Source: Sacculina carcini
Lineage: Eukaryota > Arthropoda > Thecostraca > Sacculinidae
DNA: 64,000 nt
Assembly: GCA_916048095.2 (NCBI GenBank)
Contig: OU696592.1
Coordinates: 2,596,415-2,660,414, forward strand
Reading direction: 5' to 3'
The notes under the pieces are model-generated. The model saw only the letters and a list, made by a program, of their open reading frames with translations, did not search any database and was not told where the DNA came from. A program made the position numbers and the translations under genes. Shown here piece after piece: positions 34,577 to 45,353 of this stretch. Within the stretch, counting starts at the first letter, position 1. Each line of letters opens with the position of its first letter.

Positions 34577-35671
34577 TTTAAAAACCATCCGGACATGAAA
34601 CCATCTATATATGTACGGTATATAGATGACATTTTTGTAAACGTGGAAGACGAAATGAACTTGCATGCAATGAAGGACTACTTTGAAAAAAACTCCTGTT
34701 TAAAATTTACCATCGAAAATGAAGCAAACAACCAACTCCCATTTCTGGACATACTGATTCAAAGAGACGTAACATCATTCATAACATCGGTGCAAGTGAA
34801 ATCCACAAATCTAGGTTTTTGCATGAATGCAAGGAGTGAATGCCCAGAGCAATACAAACGCAGTGTAATTAGCTCGTACATCAAGAGGGCGCTAACTCAC
34901 TGTTCAACATGGACTAATACAGACGCGGAAATCAATAGAGTCGGCAAATTATTGACTAATAATGGCTACACACAAAAAGACATCGATGACGTAATCAGAC
35001 AAAAACTACATGACTTCATGATTACGAATGAAAACAACCGAGACAGAGACCAAGATACACTCAAATTAGATTACAGAAACACTATGAGCTCAAATTACAA
35101 ACAAGACGAGACTGCACTTCAGAAAATCATTAGGAAACACGTTACTCCATGTCAACCAGAAACAAAAACTAAACTAGTCATTTACTACAAAACTCGAAAA
35201 ACATATCAGTCGATTGTCAAGAATAGCTGCCTACCAAGGACCGAAGAGACGCAAAAATTGAACGTCGTGTATTCACATATATGCCAAACTGGAGACTGCA
35301 GTCTCCGTAATTCTGAATACATCGGCCACACAACAACAACCTTGCACAAGCGACTCACTGCTCACTTGCACGACGGCGCTATTTTTCGACACTACGCGCA
35401 AGAGCATAACATCAAGCTCAACAGAACAATCCTCACTGACAATACATCCGTCATTTGCCAGGAGCATAACATCAGAAAGCTCAAAATGATAGAGGCAGTG
35501 TTGATTTGTACGTGGAAACCAACTATAAACGTCCAACAACAGCCTGACGTAATTCTTCCATCTATTAGACAAAACAACATCAACAACCAACAGAGAAGCG
35601 CATCACAACATCCTGCACCTAGCCACAATTTATCTACATCAAACGGCAGTGCAAATGTGCACTCGGCATGA
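34575..35671 (+). pseudogene. PLE RT C-terminus plus GIY-YIG endonuclease, unit 1
   Basis: The open frame enters from the TA array. RYIDDIF (34,616-34,636) is the RT catalytic box with its two Asp. QLPFLDILI follows, as in other PLEs. The GIY-YIG nuclease has VVYSHI at 35,264 and SEYIGHTT near 35,315, with a CQTGDC insert and a KRLTAHLHD helix. The enzyme would nick DNA and prime cDNA synthesis. Without the N-terminal half of RT it cannot be autonomous. Ends at the stop at 35,669. Confidence 0.8.
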
Positions 35672-35778
35672 ATTTTTTATACTTTTATATTGGAATTTTA
35701 ACGTATTTAACGTCTCATTCAAATTTGATTTTCAGTTTAGTGTATATTTATTTACGATTGTTATGTGTATATATATAT

Positions 35779-35822
35779 GCCCCTGAAGATGACATTAATA
35801 TATGTCGAAAGGTGCCTCGGGC
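35779..35822 (+). ncRNA. Candidate hammerhead ribozyme, PLE junction 1
   Basis: Read as a minimal type I fold: stem I GCCC (35,779-35,782) with GGGC (35,819-35,822); core CTGAAGA (35,783-35,789); one extra T; stem II GACAT/ATGTC (35,791-35,795 and 35,802-35,806); core GAAA (35,807-35,810); very short stem III in GGTGCC; cleavage expected after TC at 35,818. Hammerheads in PLE terminal repeats are established. The extra base before stem II and the short stem III leave activity unproven. Confidence 0.7.
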
Positions 35823-35970
35823 AAAAATGAGTTTTTCGGTACTACTGGGAAAGCTCTCTGAGAACCAGAAGAAGCTGGTGAGACGTATAGAGAAATGTAC
35901 ATAAAAAAGAAACAACACAGAAAATGCTGTAGAATTTAACAGAGCATGCATTACAAATGGCCTACTTCCA

Positions 35971-36068
<98 letters not shown>

Positions 36069-37308
36069 TTTAAAAACCATCCGGACATGAAACCATCTAT
36101 ATATGTACGGTATATAGATGACATTTTTGTAAACGTGGAAGACGAAATGAACTTGCATGCAATGAAGGACTACTTTGAAAAAAACTCCTGTTTAAAATTT
36201 ACCATCGAAAATGAAGCAAACAACCAACTCCCATTTCTGGACATACTGATTCAAAGAGACGTAACATCATTCATAACATCGGTGCAAGTGAAATCCACAA
36301 ATCTAGGTTTTTGCATGAATGCAAGGAGTGAATGCCCAGAGCAATACAAACGCAGTGTAATTAGCTCGTACATCAAGAGGGCGCTAACTCACTGTTCAAC
36401 ATGGACTAATACAGACGCGGAAATCAATAGAGTCGGCAAATTATTGACTAATAATGGCTACACACAAAAAGACATCGATGACGTAATCAGACAAAAACTA
36501 CATGACTTCATGATTACGAATGAAAACAACCGAGACAGAGACCAAGATACACTCAAATTAGATTACAGAAACACTATGAGCTCAAATTACAAACAAGACG
36601 AGACTGCACTTCAGAAAATCATTAGGAAACACGTTACTCCATGTCAACCAGAAACAAAAACTAAACTAGTCATTTACTACAAAACTCGAAAAACATATCA
36701 GTCGATTGTCAAGAATAGCTGCCTACCAAGGACCGAAGAGACGCAAAAATTGAACGTCGTGTATTCACATATATGCCAAACTGGAGACTGCAGTCTCCGT
36801 AATTCTGAATACATCGGCCACACAACAACAACCTTGCACAAGCGACTCACTGCTCACTTGCACGACGGCGCTATTTTTCGACACTACGCGCAAGAGCATA
36901 ACATCAAGCTCAACAGAACAATCCTCACTGACAATACATCCGTCATTTGCCAGGAGCATAACATCAGAAAGCTCAAAATGATAGAGGCAGTGTTGATTTG
37001 TACGTGGAAACCAACTATAAACGTCCAACAACAGCCTGACGTAATTCTTCCATCTATTAGACAAAACAACATCAACAACCAACAGAGAAGCGCATCACAA
37101 CATCCTGCACCTAGCCACAATTTATCTACATCAAACGGCAGTGCAAATGTGCACTCGGCATGAATTTTTTATACTTTTATATTGGAATTTTAACGTATTT
37201 AACGTCTCATTCAAATTTGATTTTCAGTTTAGTGTATATTTATTTACGATTGTTATGTGTATATATATGCCCCTGAAGATGACATTAATATATGTCGAAA
37301 GGTGCCTC
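35819..37308 (+). mobile_element. Penelope-like element unit 2 (internally deleted)
   Basis: Same structure as unit 1, 1,490 bp, with a longer (TA)n at 35,973-36,066. The N-terminal piece has a stop created by a base change (TACATAAAAAAG for TACATACAAAAG in unit 1). Confidence 0.8.
36067..37163 (+). pseudogene. PLE RT C-terminus plus GIY-YIG endonuclease, unit 2
   Basis: Appears identical in protein sequence to unit 1 after the TA array: RYIDDIF at 36,108-36,128 and YIGHTT near 36,807, stop at 37,161. Offset from unit 1 is 1,492 bp. Such identity means very recent tandem formation, ongoing conversion, or an assembly repeat error. Confidence 0.8.

Positions 37309-37312
<4 letters not shown>
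37269..37312 (+). ncRNA. Candidate hammerhead ribozyme, PLE junction 2
   Basis: Second copy with the same bases in every core and stem position as 35,779-35,822; predicted cleavage after 37,308. Confidence 0.7.
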
Positions 37313-37563
<251 letters not shown>

Positions 37564-37574
37564 TACATTTTGTC

Positions 37575-39646
37575 TCATATCCGATCCAGTTGCCACGGAA
37601 CCGACAAATGTGTGTTGAACGCTTCCATATACTGTCTTCTAAGCTCGCCAGCTGCTCTGGTATGGTTGTTGGATAAAAATCCCACTGTCTCTCGGCTCAA
37701 AGATTGCAATGATCCTGCAGTGACCTCTCGTCTCCAGGAGCCCACATTAATATCACCGTTGTTCAAGTCTTCACTATCCACAGAACCAGACGAAAAATAC
37801 TTTTTTGGAGACGTTTTACGCAGCCAATTGTGGAGGGCGCACGCAGCTTTCACCAAGGCAATTGTCGTGTCAATCTTTAAATCAATTGGCCTCAAGAAAA
37901 TTCGGAATCTTGAACATAGTATTCCAAATGCGTTCTCCACCACTCGCCTCGCCCTTGACAACCGATAATTGAATATCTTTTCGCATTGCGTGAGGTTACG
38001 ATGGCTGAAGGGTTTCAGCAGATTGGTCTGCAAGGGAAAAGCGTCATCCCCCACACAAACCCCACCTTTAGGCCAATTAAGGAGGTTTCTCTCCATCGCT
38101 ATGTTCAGGGAAGAGTTCCTGAATACAGTGCTGTCCGACGCCCTGCCATCGTTGCCGACGTCGATGTATCTGAAACAGTACTCTGCGTCAACCAGGGCAA
38201 ACAGAACGATGCTGTAGTAGCCTTTGTAGTTGTAGAAAGCTGATGCGCTGTCTTTTGGACGAGTAATACGGACATGTTTCCCGTCGAGAGCGCCGCAACA
38301 ATTAGGAAAATTCCACCTTGTATTGAACGAGTCTTGAATTTTTTTCCACTCCTCAGCTGTATCAGGTACCTGCAGCACGTAAAATATATAGTCGCATACA
38401 GCTAGACATTACCGCTACAGCTAGACATATTGACCGCGGCTTACATGGTATGGTACATGGTATGGTATGGTACATGGTAATACATGGTATTGATATTCTG
38501 TTGCTTTTTCAGAATCTACAGGGACCAGTGCTAGAGGAAGAGGAGAACAAGGAAGAAGAAGAGTTCCCAGACACGCCAGTCATTGAAGACCAGCCTGCTT
38601 TAGAGGATGGGGTTTCAACAAACGTGCAGTATACAGAGACTGACTCAAGTGGATTGAAGCACTCAAGTGATGAGCCCACTCCGAGTACCTCCAAACGAAA
38701 AATGGGGAGAAAAAGATTTTCCCATTCTTCAAACGTTCCATCAGCTATATCCCAACTTCGAAAAGTTGCTGAGATGGTGAGTGTGGAGGAGGATGAATAC
38801 GACAAATTCGGCAGTTTTATTGCCTCCCAAGCTAGAAAATTGCACTTGAGGAATTTTCTGATACTGCAGATAAAAGTAACCGATCTTTTCACCGAGGAGA
38901 GACTGCGAGCCATGAAACCCACTGTTCAAACAAGCAGCTCCCAATGTTTGCCAGACGGTGATTTTTGTACATCTCTTTCATTCGAAGAGCTTTAAACGTT
39001 TTTGATCCTTTGTTATTTATCGTTTATGGTTATACCTTCGTTTGTTTGTCTTTGAATTTGAAATATATCTTTGTGGTTATGTGTTGGGGTTTTACTTTTA
39101 CTAGTTTACTGTGAATAAAAACTAATTATATATGATAGGGAAAAAAAATAATATAAATCATAATAAGAACAAATCATATGGGTTTATTCTTACCTTGATG
39201 TACGAAGCAAGACCATCGTAAACTGCCCTCAACACATCATACAGAAACGTAGATACGCTGTTGTGCGGAACTCTGAATAGTAGAGCAAGGGAATGCAGGC
39301 TGTCACCACTGGCCAGATATCTCAAGGTTATTTCTAACTTCATTTTCGCAGAAAGAGCAGGCCTCATCACGCTGTTCTGTTTTTCGATCGCAGGAGACAC
39401 GATCTCTAATAACTCGTTAAACTTATCTTCGTCCATGCGTAGAACATTTCTGTACGACAAAACGTCTTCGCTCAACAGTTCTTGAATCAAGTTGTCTGAT
39501 GCCCCAAATTTGTTTCTTGCGTAAATCCATGGTTTCACCCATATTTTCGCGCTTGTGCCTCGCTCTTCCTCTTGTAGTTCGTTTTCAATTTCATCGCACA
39601 CAATTGATATGCAGTGCTTTAAAAAATTCCTTTTGATTTTTGGCAT
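37575..39646 (-). CDS. Harbinger DDE transposase, two exons
   Basis: Exon 1 runs 39,646 to 39,194 (ATG at 39,646, [10 protein letters not shown]) and ends TACATCAAG|GTAAGA. Exon 2 runs 38,369 to 37,575 after a GTGCTGCAG acceptor, in phase 0, giving about 415 residues, usual for this family. Exon 1 has a helix-turn-helix-like [20 protein letters not shown]. Exon 2 has [10 protein letters not shown] (first Asp), [14 protein letters not shown] (second Asp) and [13 protein letters not shown] (Glu), the complete DDE set. It would cut and paste the element at 3-bp TWA targets. No stop or frameshift was seen in either exon. An upstream in-frame ATG exists at 39,742. The splice is predicted from consensus only. 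Confidence 0.85.
38440..38492 (+). repeat. Short GGTATGGTACAT direct repeats
   Basis: Several overlapping copies of ATGGTATGGTACATGG-like words just upstream of the BESS exon acceptor. Function unknown. Confidence 0.6.
38512..38995 (+). CDS. BESS-domain exon, antisense inside the transposase intron
   Basis: Open from a good acceptor (TGTTGCTTTTTCAG|AATCTACAG) to a stop at 38,993. Acidic start ([12 protein letters not shown]), basic patch ([12 protein letters not shown]), then [20 protein letters not shown], resembling the BESS motif found at the C-terminus of MADF-BESS proteins. MADF or Myb-like DNA-binding proteins are the usual second gene of Harbinger elements. No MADF exon was found upstream; its expected place is taken by the PLE array and transposase exon 2. 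AATAAA at 39,114 could end the transcript. May be a broken gene. Confidence 0.55.
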
Positions 39647-39734
39647 GATCGGCAAAGCACCACCACCACTGAGAGAACTAGTCAGGACAGCAAGACAAAC
39701 CACACTGAACGTACTATGCACCACATCTATTGGC

Positions 39735-39858
39735 TTGGACAATTACTGGCCTCGTGTGACCACTCGCAAGCCAATTGTTGGCCAAGCCAACTGTTGGCCT
39801 AGCCAACGCTTGTCCGCTGCAAGCCAACAGTTGGCTAGGCCAATCGTTGGCTTGGCCA
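39735..39858. repeat. Harbinger right subterminal TTGGCC/GGCCAA cluster
   Basis: About ten TTGGC/GCCAA words in alternating orientation, several forming short palindromes such as CCAATTGTTGGCC and GCCAACAGTTGGC. A second copy of TGGCCTCGTGTGACC, the inner TIR word, is at 39,747. Clustered subterminal words of this kind are typical transposase or accessory-protein binding sites. Confidence 0.7.
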
Positions 39859-39884
39859 ACAATTGGCCTCGTGTGACCGCGGCT
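39859..39884 (-). repeat. Harbinger right terminal inverted repeat
   Basis: ACAATTGGCCTCGTGTGACC then GCGGCT, the reverse complement of the left TIR with one mismatch. Followed by TTA at 39,885-39,887. Confidence 0.9.
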
Positions 39885-39887
39885 TTA

Positions 39888-40489
39888 TGGGCCATCTAAA
39901 ATGATGACAACACTTTTCATATGAAAATGCATTTGATACATAGCATCCATAGAAGTATATTATCACATTTTGTTAAAACACATTTGACCGCTAGAAGCGG
40001 TTGACAGGTATAACCGGCTTCCGTAATTAGCGGTTTCCGCTGTATTTTAATATGCCTGCTAAGTGACTTCTTATAATATACAGCATAACTGGTGTCAAGT
40101 AATTACAAAGTACAGTTGATTACAGATTAGTTGATTACAAATTGTTATAAAATGTAGCAGTGTTTACATTAAATATATTATATAAAACTATATTACATTA
40201 AATATATTAATTAAATATTGTAGGTATTATTGCGTATAACACAACGGGGAAGCGAAACAAGTAAAACTATGCGTATCATACTAGGGAGAGTGACACTACA
40301 CGCATGTAGAACCAAATCTATACCACTAATTCCCAACGGGCACATTTGTTCCCACTTTTTACCTTTTATTCTATATATTCAATAATAGCCTAGTTATTCA
40401 TTATTTTTGGTTTATATATAATTAGTGCATTACTCAGCTAAAAGTACAATACCTACAGCCCATACCAACCCATACGCCTACAATACCTA
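39888..40489. other. AT-rich non-coding DNA of unit A, right of the Harbinger
   Basis: No gene. Continues the match to unit B at 50,236 onward. The uninterrupted site for the unit B insertion is ATTCTATATATTCAATAA at 40,369-40,386. Confidence 0.6.
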
Positions 40490-41187
40490 TGATTGAAGCA
40501 GCAGCAGGTTCTCTGAACAGTTTCTTCTGATCTACAAATACGCGTAGCATCATGTAGACCCAGGTTTTGTACTGTCTGTGGGTCTGACAATCCCATCACT
40601 ACTCTATCTCTAATCAAAGAGTCTCTGCACGATTCGCAGAAATTGCACTCAGAGGATATATCTTTCAGACTTGTTAGGAAATCATCAAAACACTATCCGA
40701 TGTTTTGTGATCGTATATTTAATTTTCTCCTTGCAAGTACTTCGTTACGCTGTCCCTTGAAATATTTTTGTAGCATCTCAATGATGACTGCAACACTTTG
40801 TTTCTGTTCTAACGACAAATCAAAATTCTCTACAACTTTGATTGTTTCATCTGCCAAGCATGATCGTAAAGCTGCCATTTGTTATTCAGGTGCAGCTGAA
40901 GGTAGGTTAGATAACAGGAAGAAATCGTCCCACCTTCTTCTCCAGATTCTGAAGGATTGTTCTCGATTTGTGGAGATGTCCAGTTTTTCTGGTTGAGAAT
41001 CCTTGCCAATCCATGATAATAATGAGCTACGTGATAACTTTTTCTCATCATCCACATCATCTGATCGGCGCACATGCACACTTGACTCAGTTGTCGGCTG
41101 CGCCATGTTTAGCTTGGTCGTCTGCTGAGACCGAAACCTCACATCAAATGTTATCTGAGCCAATGCTTCTATGCGCCGGGAAAGCAA
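40490..41187 (-). pseudogene. Gypsy gag relic, unit A
   Basis: The minus strand encodes a gag related to that of G3 but diverged: KLDISTNREQSFRIWRRRWD (G3 has KLDLSVDRGESFSIWRERW), then LRSCLADETIKVV, YFKGQRNEVLARRKLN, and after a stop CFDDFLTSLKDISSECNFC. No LTRs were recognised. It is an old solo gag fragment; frames break near 40,690 and 40,880. Confidence 0.7.
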
Positions 41188-41539
41188 ACAAGCGAGTCAC
41201 ACACACAACTAAAATCAGACTGTATTGACACTTCGCTCACACTCTCACCCTCATGCACTCAAACATACAAACGGTACAAACATACAAGCAGTAGGAGCAC
41301 ACAGAGGCGCACAGCAACACAGTACCAGTGCACTCACAACAATACTGATAGTTAAATATATACTAAAAGTTATAATTGTATTTCTACAAATATCCGTATA
41401 CTTATAGTGGTAAGGGTGATTTTTTGTTGTACTTTAATGCAAATATTGCTATTTATACAAAATTCCATATTATAAAATATTCCTCTACTACATGAAACTA
41501 TTATTTGCTAATAAGTGCTTTTAATTTCAAATCCACATG
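41188..41539. other. No gene seen
   Basis: Between the gag relic and the Tigger-like left end. CA/AC-rich words at the left, AT-rich to the right. Same in unit B. Confidence 0.4.
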
Positions 41540-41997
41540 CAGTGGACCCTCCAAATAACGAACCTCTAAATAGCGGAATACTCAAAATAGCGGGATAATA
41601 TATTTGTCCCGATCAAAAACCTATCAACTACGTGTTAGTTACACCTCCGAATAGCGGAAACCTCCAAATGGCGGAATAGTCTATTGTTCCCCACTCATAG
41701 AGCACATCTGTATGGAATATACTGACTCCAGCTTGTCGGCTGACAACGGGTGGCGACATGGTGACATTAAAACAACACATTATATATCTACAGTGCCGAC
41801 GAGACATGTTATTGAACGTGGGCAATACAGCGAACGCAATTCTGCTCGCTCACATTTGGTAAACCTTCCGAGATTGTCGCCTCCAATGTCGATAATTTTT
41901 GCAGTGCTTGCGAACTGGCATAACTTCTGTTGCAAGCTGTTTGGTATAACCGAGTGACGTATTAGGGCTGACTATAGACAAATGCATAGGCAAATGA

Positions 41998-42234
41998 ATA
42001 TTATTAGGCATTGAAAAACTAGGAGGCCGCCTAGAACAGATTGGCGAGGATCTCGCACAAGAACCATGCAGGTCTTTAGACCTTGGTACATCATTCACAA
42101 TTCCGATTACTATTGCAGTGGAGTCCAACGATGTGTTTACATTGATGAGACGTGCCCTCCTGCAAAATGCAGCATACCAAAAACATGGATGTCCAGATGC
42201 AAACGCCGCAGAGCGGAATTATTTTTTGAGGTAA
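41998..42234 (+). CDS. Unrecognised 78-codon open frame
   Basis: Open frame without an initiating Met: GIEKLGGRLEQIGEDLAQE ... DVFTLMRRALLQNAAYQKHG ... AAERNYFLR, followed by stop TAA. The last codons overlap a possible splice donor (GAG|GTAATG), so it could be an internal exon of the Tigger-like element. Unit B carries the same frame with one extra in-frame codon (an added Gln). I do not recognise the family. Confidence 0.3.
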   Translation: MLLGIEKLGGRLEQIGEDLAQEPCRSLDLGTSFTIPITIAVESNDVFTLMRRALLQNAAYQKHGCPDANAAERNYFLR

Positions 42235-42332
42235 TGAATTTTTTTTGGTAGAATCATATGATTAAATAAAAAATGGTGAATAATAAGCGAATTTTTTGTG
42301 AAAACGAACGATTCACATTGAGAAGGGTTGAT

Positions 42333-42560
42333 TGTGCGAGTGCTAAGCTGTAGTAGCTAATCCTGCCAAGAGATGGCGCCCGCAGTCCATTCCATGCGTT
42401 GGCGTCGCCATGGGAACGGATGATGAATCGTTGTGCGCACAGCAGTGGCCTTGAGTGCAGTGACGTTATTACGGTTCAAGGTGTGAGTATTGTGTCGCAG
42501 GTGTTCATGTGTTATCGTGTTAATGTATTTTTGTATAGTCAAGTGTTCTCGTCAATAAAG
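42333..42560 (+). repeat. Gypsy G3 5' LTR, unit A
   Basis: 228 bp from TGTGCGAGTGCTAAGC to TCAATAAAG, matching 45,011-45,238 with about 11 differences. AATAAA lies at the 3' edge. An in-frame ATG at 42,408 links to gag, but whether translation starts in the LTR is unclear. Confidence 0.85.
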
Positions 42561-42567
42561 AAGCAAT

Positions 42568-43207
42568 GTGAAGAAGCGGTCAATCGATTCGCGTGGAGTG
42601 GGAAAATTGTTTCTCCAACAAAACTGGACTTATCTGTCGATCGAGGGGAGTCATTCAGCATATGGCGAGAACGCTGGACCGATTACGTTCTGCTTTCAGG
42701 ACTCAGAAGCCAAAGTCGTGCAATTCAAAAGGCGGTCTTACGGTCGTGTCTAAGCGACGAATCTCTGCGAATCGTCAAAAGTCTCGACATTCCAGAGGCC
42801 GACCGGGACAAAATTGACACAATTCTGCAACACCTGGACATCTACGCCAAAGGGCAAGTAAATGAGGTGATCGAGAGGAAAAATTTTAACTCTCGAAAAC
42901 AAAACGCCGGTGAAACTTTTGATGATTTTCTCATTAGCCTGCGAGAACTGAGTACCTCGTGCAACTTCTGTGACACCTGCAAGGAGAGCCTCGTTCGAGA
43001 TAGAATCGCCATGGGCATACAAGACTCGTGCACGATCAAGAAGCTGTGCAGCGTCCAAAATTTGAAGCTGTCTATGGCTGTGGACATCTGTCGCGCAGAA
43101 GAAGCTGCCTGTCGTGACACCGAACGTATAGAGACCGACAGAGTTAACCGCGTATACGGCGTCGGAGGACACCGACCCAGACATCAAAGGTCTGGAACCA
43201 CCTCATA
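42568..43207 (+). pseudogene. Gypsy G3 gag, unit A
   Basis: Structural capsid-type protein: KLDLSVDRGESFSIWRERWT, LRSCLSDESLRIVKSLDI, YAKGQVNEVIERKNFNSRKQ, FDDFLISLRELSTSCNFCDT. It ends at 43,205. In a shifted frame two zinc-knuckle-type motifs follow, the second CRRCGKLGHFAKKC near 43,280-43,320, so a frameshift separates capsid and nucleocapsid. Could instead be a natural -1 shift; no slippery site was assigned. Confidence 0.75.
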
Positions 43208-43328
43208 GCAACGTGAGCGCAGCCGCTGTGGGAGGCAACACACGCCTGAAAACAAATGTCCGGCACGTGATCAAGAATGCAGACGATGTGGGAAACTTGG
43301 ACACTTCGCCAAGAAATGTCGCACTGCG

Positions 43329-43790
43329 ATGGGGAAAAACAGTGACAACAGACGTAGAAACAAGTCGCCAGACGACAAACCCGTGTCAGCTGCGATAGTG
43401 TCGAGCGTCACGTCGCTCAGAGCACCACGTGTGGACGTCGTAGTTGACGGGCGTATCACTGTTTCGGCTCTCCCAGACACAGGAGCAAACATAACTGTCG
43501 CCGGTCTGGACGTGCTCAATAAATTCGAGGACGAGAACAATCTGCTGCCAAGCACCGATCAGCCAGTGTCAGCCGACGGATTCCGCATGGAGCCAGCTGG
43601 AGTCTGCCCGACTACAATCGCCATCGGCGGGACAGAAGTCAGTGTGGACATCCACGTCATCAAAGGAGTGACTGGGCTGCTACTCTCTTGGCACGTTTGT
43701 CGGGCTTTGAAACTGATTCCGAGCGATTATCCTTCGCAAATGCAGACGCCGGTCGTACGAAGTGTCGCCGACCGCAAATCCCAACGGTAA
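43329..43790 (+). pseudogene. Gypsy G3 protease, unit A
   Basis: Retropepsin-like domain with catalytic ALPDTGANITVAG (about 43,467-43,505) and a downstream CPTTIAIGGTEVSVDIHVI. The open frame stops at 43,788. RT and RNase H should follow but are absent: the next conserved sequence is the pre-integrase linker. Confidence 0.75.
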
Positions 43791-43802
43791 TCGCCATCGT
43801 CA

Positions 43803-44990
43803 GTGGACAACCTCTTCGGCGAAATTCTAGACGTCTTCAGTGAGCGTCTTCTGTCACGTTTCCCGACATCATCACTGCAAGAGTCTGAAGACACCGAGGA
43901 AGAGACGACCATCGTGGCATTTGTAGCCGCTGAACCAGACATGTCAGACACCAACTTGCAGCAGGTTCGGAGTGAAAGTGCTTCCGTCCCGGAGATGCAG
44001 ATACTTCGAAAGGTCATCTTGGATGGTTTTCCGGATCATAAAGGCGATTTGGACCCCATGATCCAGCCATAGTGGACTGTGCGTGAACGCCTATCAGTGG
44101 AGGATGATCTTGTCTTCTACGGTCGACGACTTGTGATTCCGAAGGCGTTACGACGGGGAGTCCTGAACGAACTACACGCAAGTCATGCGGGTAAAGAGAA
44201 GACAAAACAGAGAGCTCGCCAGGTTGTGTATTGGCCAGGAGTGGACAATGACATCGACAACATGACGAAGCGATGCACGACATGCCAAAAGTACTTACCA
44301 TCGCAAGCCGCCGAGACTATCAGACATCACAAACAAGCCTCTCGACCTTTTGAGTTCGTTTCCATCGACTTCTGCGAGTATGGAGGGCACAAATTCGTTG
44401 TGCTGGTCGACCACCTCTCTGGATGGCAGTTTGTTAATGACTTGGGCTCATCTTCAGTGACGGGGAAGCTTCTCGACACATTACGGACCATGTTCTGCAT
44501 AGTGGGTGTGCCGGTAACCATATACTCCGATGGAGGCCCCCAGTTCACGTCAGGAGAGTTCGTCCGATTCGCTGAACGTTGGAAGTTCGAACACGTGCGT
44601 TCCTCACCACACTATCCGCAATCCAATGGGAGGGCGGAGGCAGCGATCAAGACGGCGAAAGCCCTCATCAAAAAGTGCTGGAAGGCGGAAAAAGAAGGAT
44701 TTGATCCTGATGAATGGTCAGAGGGAATTATCCAACAAAGAAACACTCCAGGACCGGACGGAAGATCTCCAGCCGAGATACTCTATGGACGACCAGTGCG
44801 GGACATGATTCCTGCACATAGACGCCAGTTCTCTGCGGAATGGCAGAAATCGAGCGAGGAAGCTGAGATCCGGAGCATCCGACGCTCCAGTCGACCGACG
44901 AGGCGCCGAGTCCAGAACCGTTTTCAACGCATCCAGAACTGCGTAGGTCTACCAGAGAACGAATACGTCCTCAAAGACTCATCGAAGTGA
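43803..44990 (+). pseudogene. Gypsy G3 integrase, unit A
   Basis: The linker (MQILRKVILDGFPDHKGDLD) reads through one in-frame stop (TAG at 44,070) into LVIPKALRRG, the HHCC zinc domain (HASHAGKEKTKQRARQVVYW, CTTCQ), then the catalytic core: VSIDFCEYGG (Asp), YSDGGPQFTS (Asp) and NGRAEAAIKTAK (Glu). The C-terminal tail is basic. The core is intact in this copy; in unit B it has a stop. Confidence 0.85.
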
Positions 44991-45010
44991 TGAGGACGTC
45001 TAGGGAGGCG

Positions 45011-45238
45011 TGTGCGAGTGCTAAGCTGTAGTAGCCAATCCTGCCAAGAGATTACGCCCGCAGTCCATTCCATGCGTTGGCGTCGCCATGGGAACGGATG
45101 ATTACTCGGTGTGCGCACAGCAGTGGCCTTGAGTGCAGTGACGTTATTACGATTCAAGGTGTGTGTATTGTGTCGCAGGTGTTCATGTGTTATCGTGTTA
45201 ATATATTTTTGTATATTCAAGTGTTCTCTTCAATAAAG
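45011..45238 (+). repeat. Gypsy G3 3' LTR, unit A
   Basis: 228 bp matching the 5' LTR. Preceded by a short purine run (AGGGAGGCG at 45,002-45,010) that could serve as polypurine tract. No clear target duplication was found next to the LTRs. Confidence 0.85.
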
Positions 45239-45353
45239 ATCCAGACCAAAACATTGATAAGCATTGCTGCAGAACACACTTCCAAATAACAGATACTTCC
45301 AAATAGCGGAAATTTTTCTCGGTCTCTTTGAGTTTGCTATTTGGAGGGCCGTC

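Larger units (their letters stand above)
34357..35818 (+). mobile_element. Penelope-like element unit 1 (internally deleted)
   Basis: Unit from predicted ribozyme cleavage point to the next (1,462 bp). It carries a PLE N-terminal piece ([16 protein letters not shown], up to 34,510), then (TA)n at 34,511-34,574, then the C-terminal part of RT and a GIY-YIG endonuclease. Motifs of the RT fingers and first catalytic Asp are absent. Head-to-tail partial units are usual for PLEs. Confidence 0.8.
41540..45353. mobile_element. Tigger/pogo-like element with G3 nested in it, unit A
   Basis: The left end CAGTGGACCCTCCAAATAAC (41,540) resembles Tigger-type CAGTNGNCCCTCC ends. The right end near 45,330-45,353 is its inverted counterpart (GCTATTTGGAGGGCCGTC), with mismatches at the extreme tip. 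Subterminal CCAAATAGCGGAA words occur near both ends. No transposase was recognised. Gypsy G3 lies inside. Border bases and target duplication (TA expected) are not resolved on the right. Confidence 0.55.

Noticed and set aside
35973-36066. Ile-Tyr repeat protein segments
   Set aside because: They are translations of (TA)n; kept only as part of the deleted PLE description.
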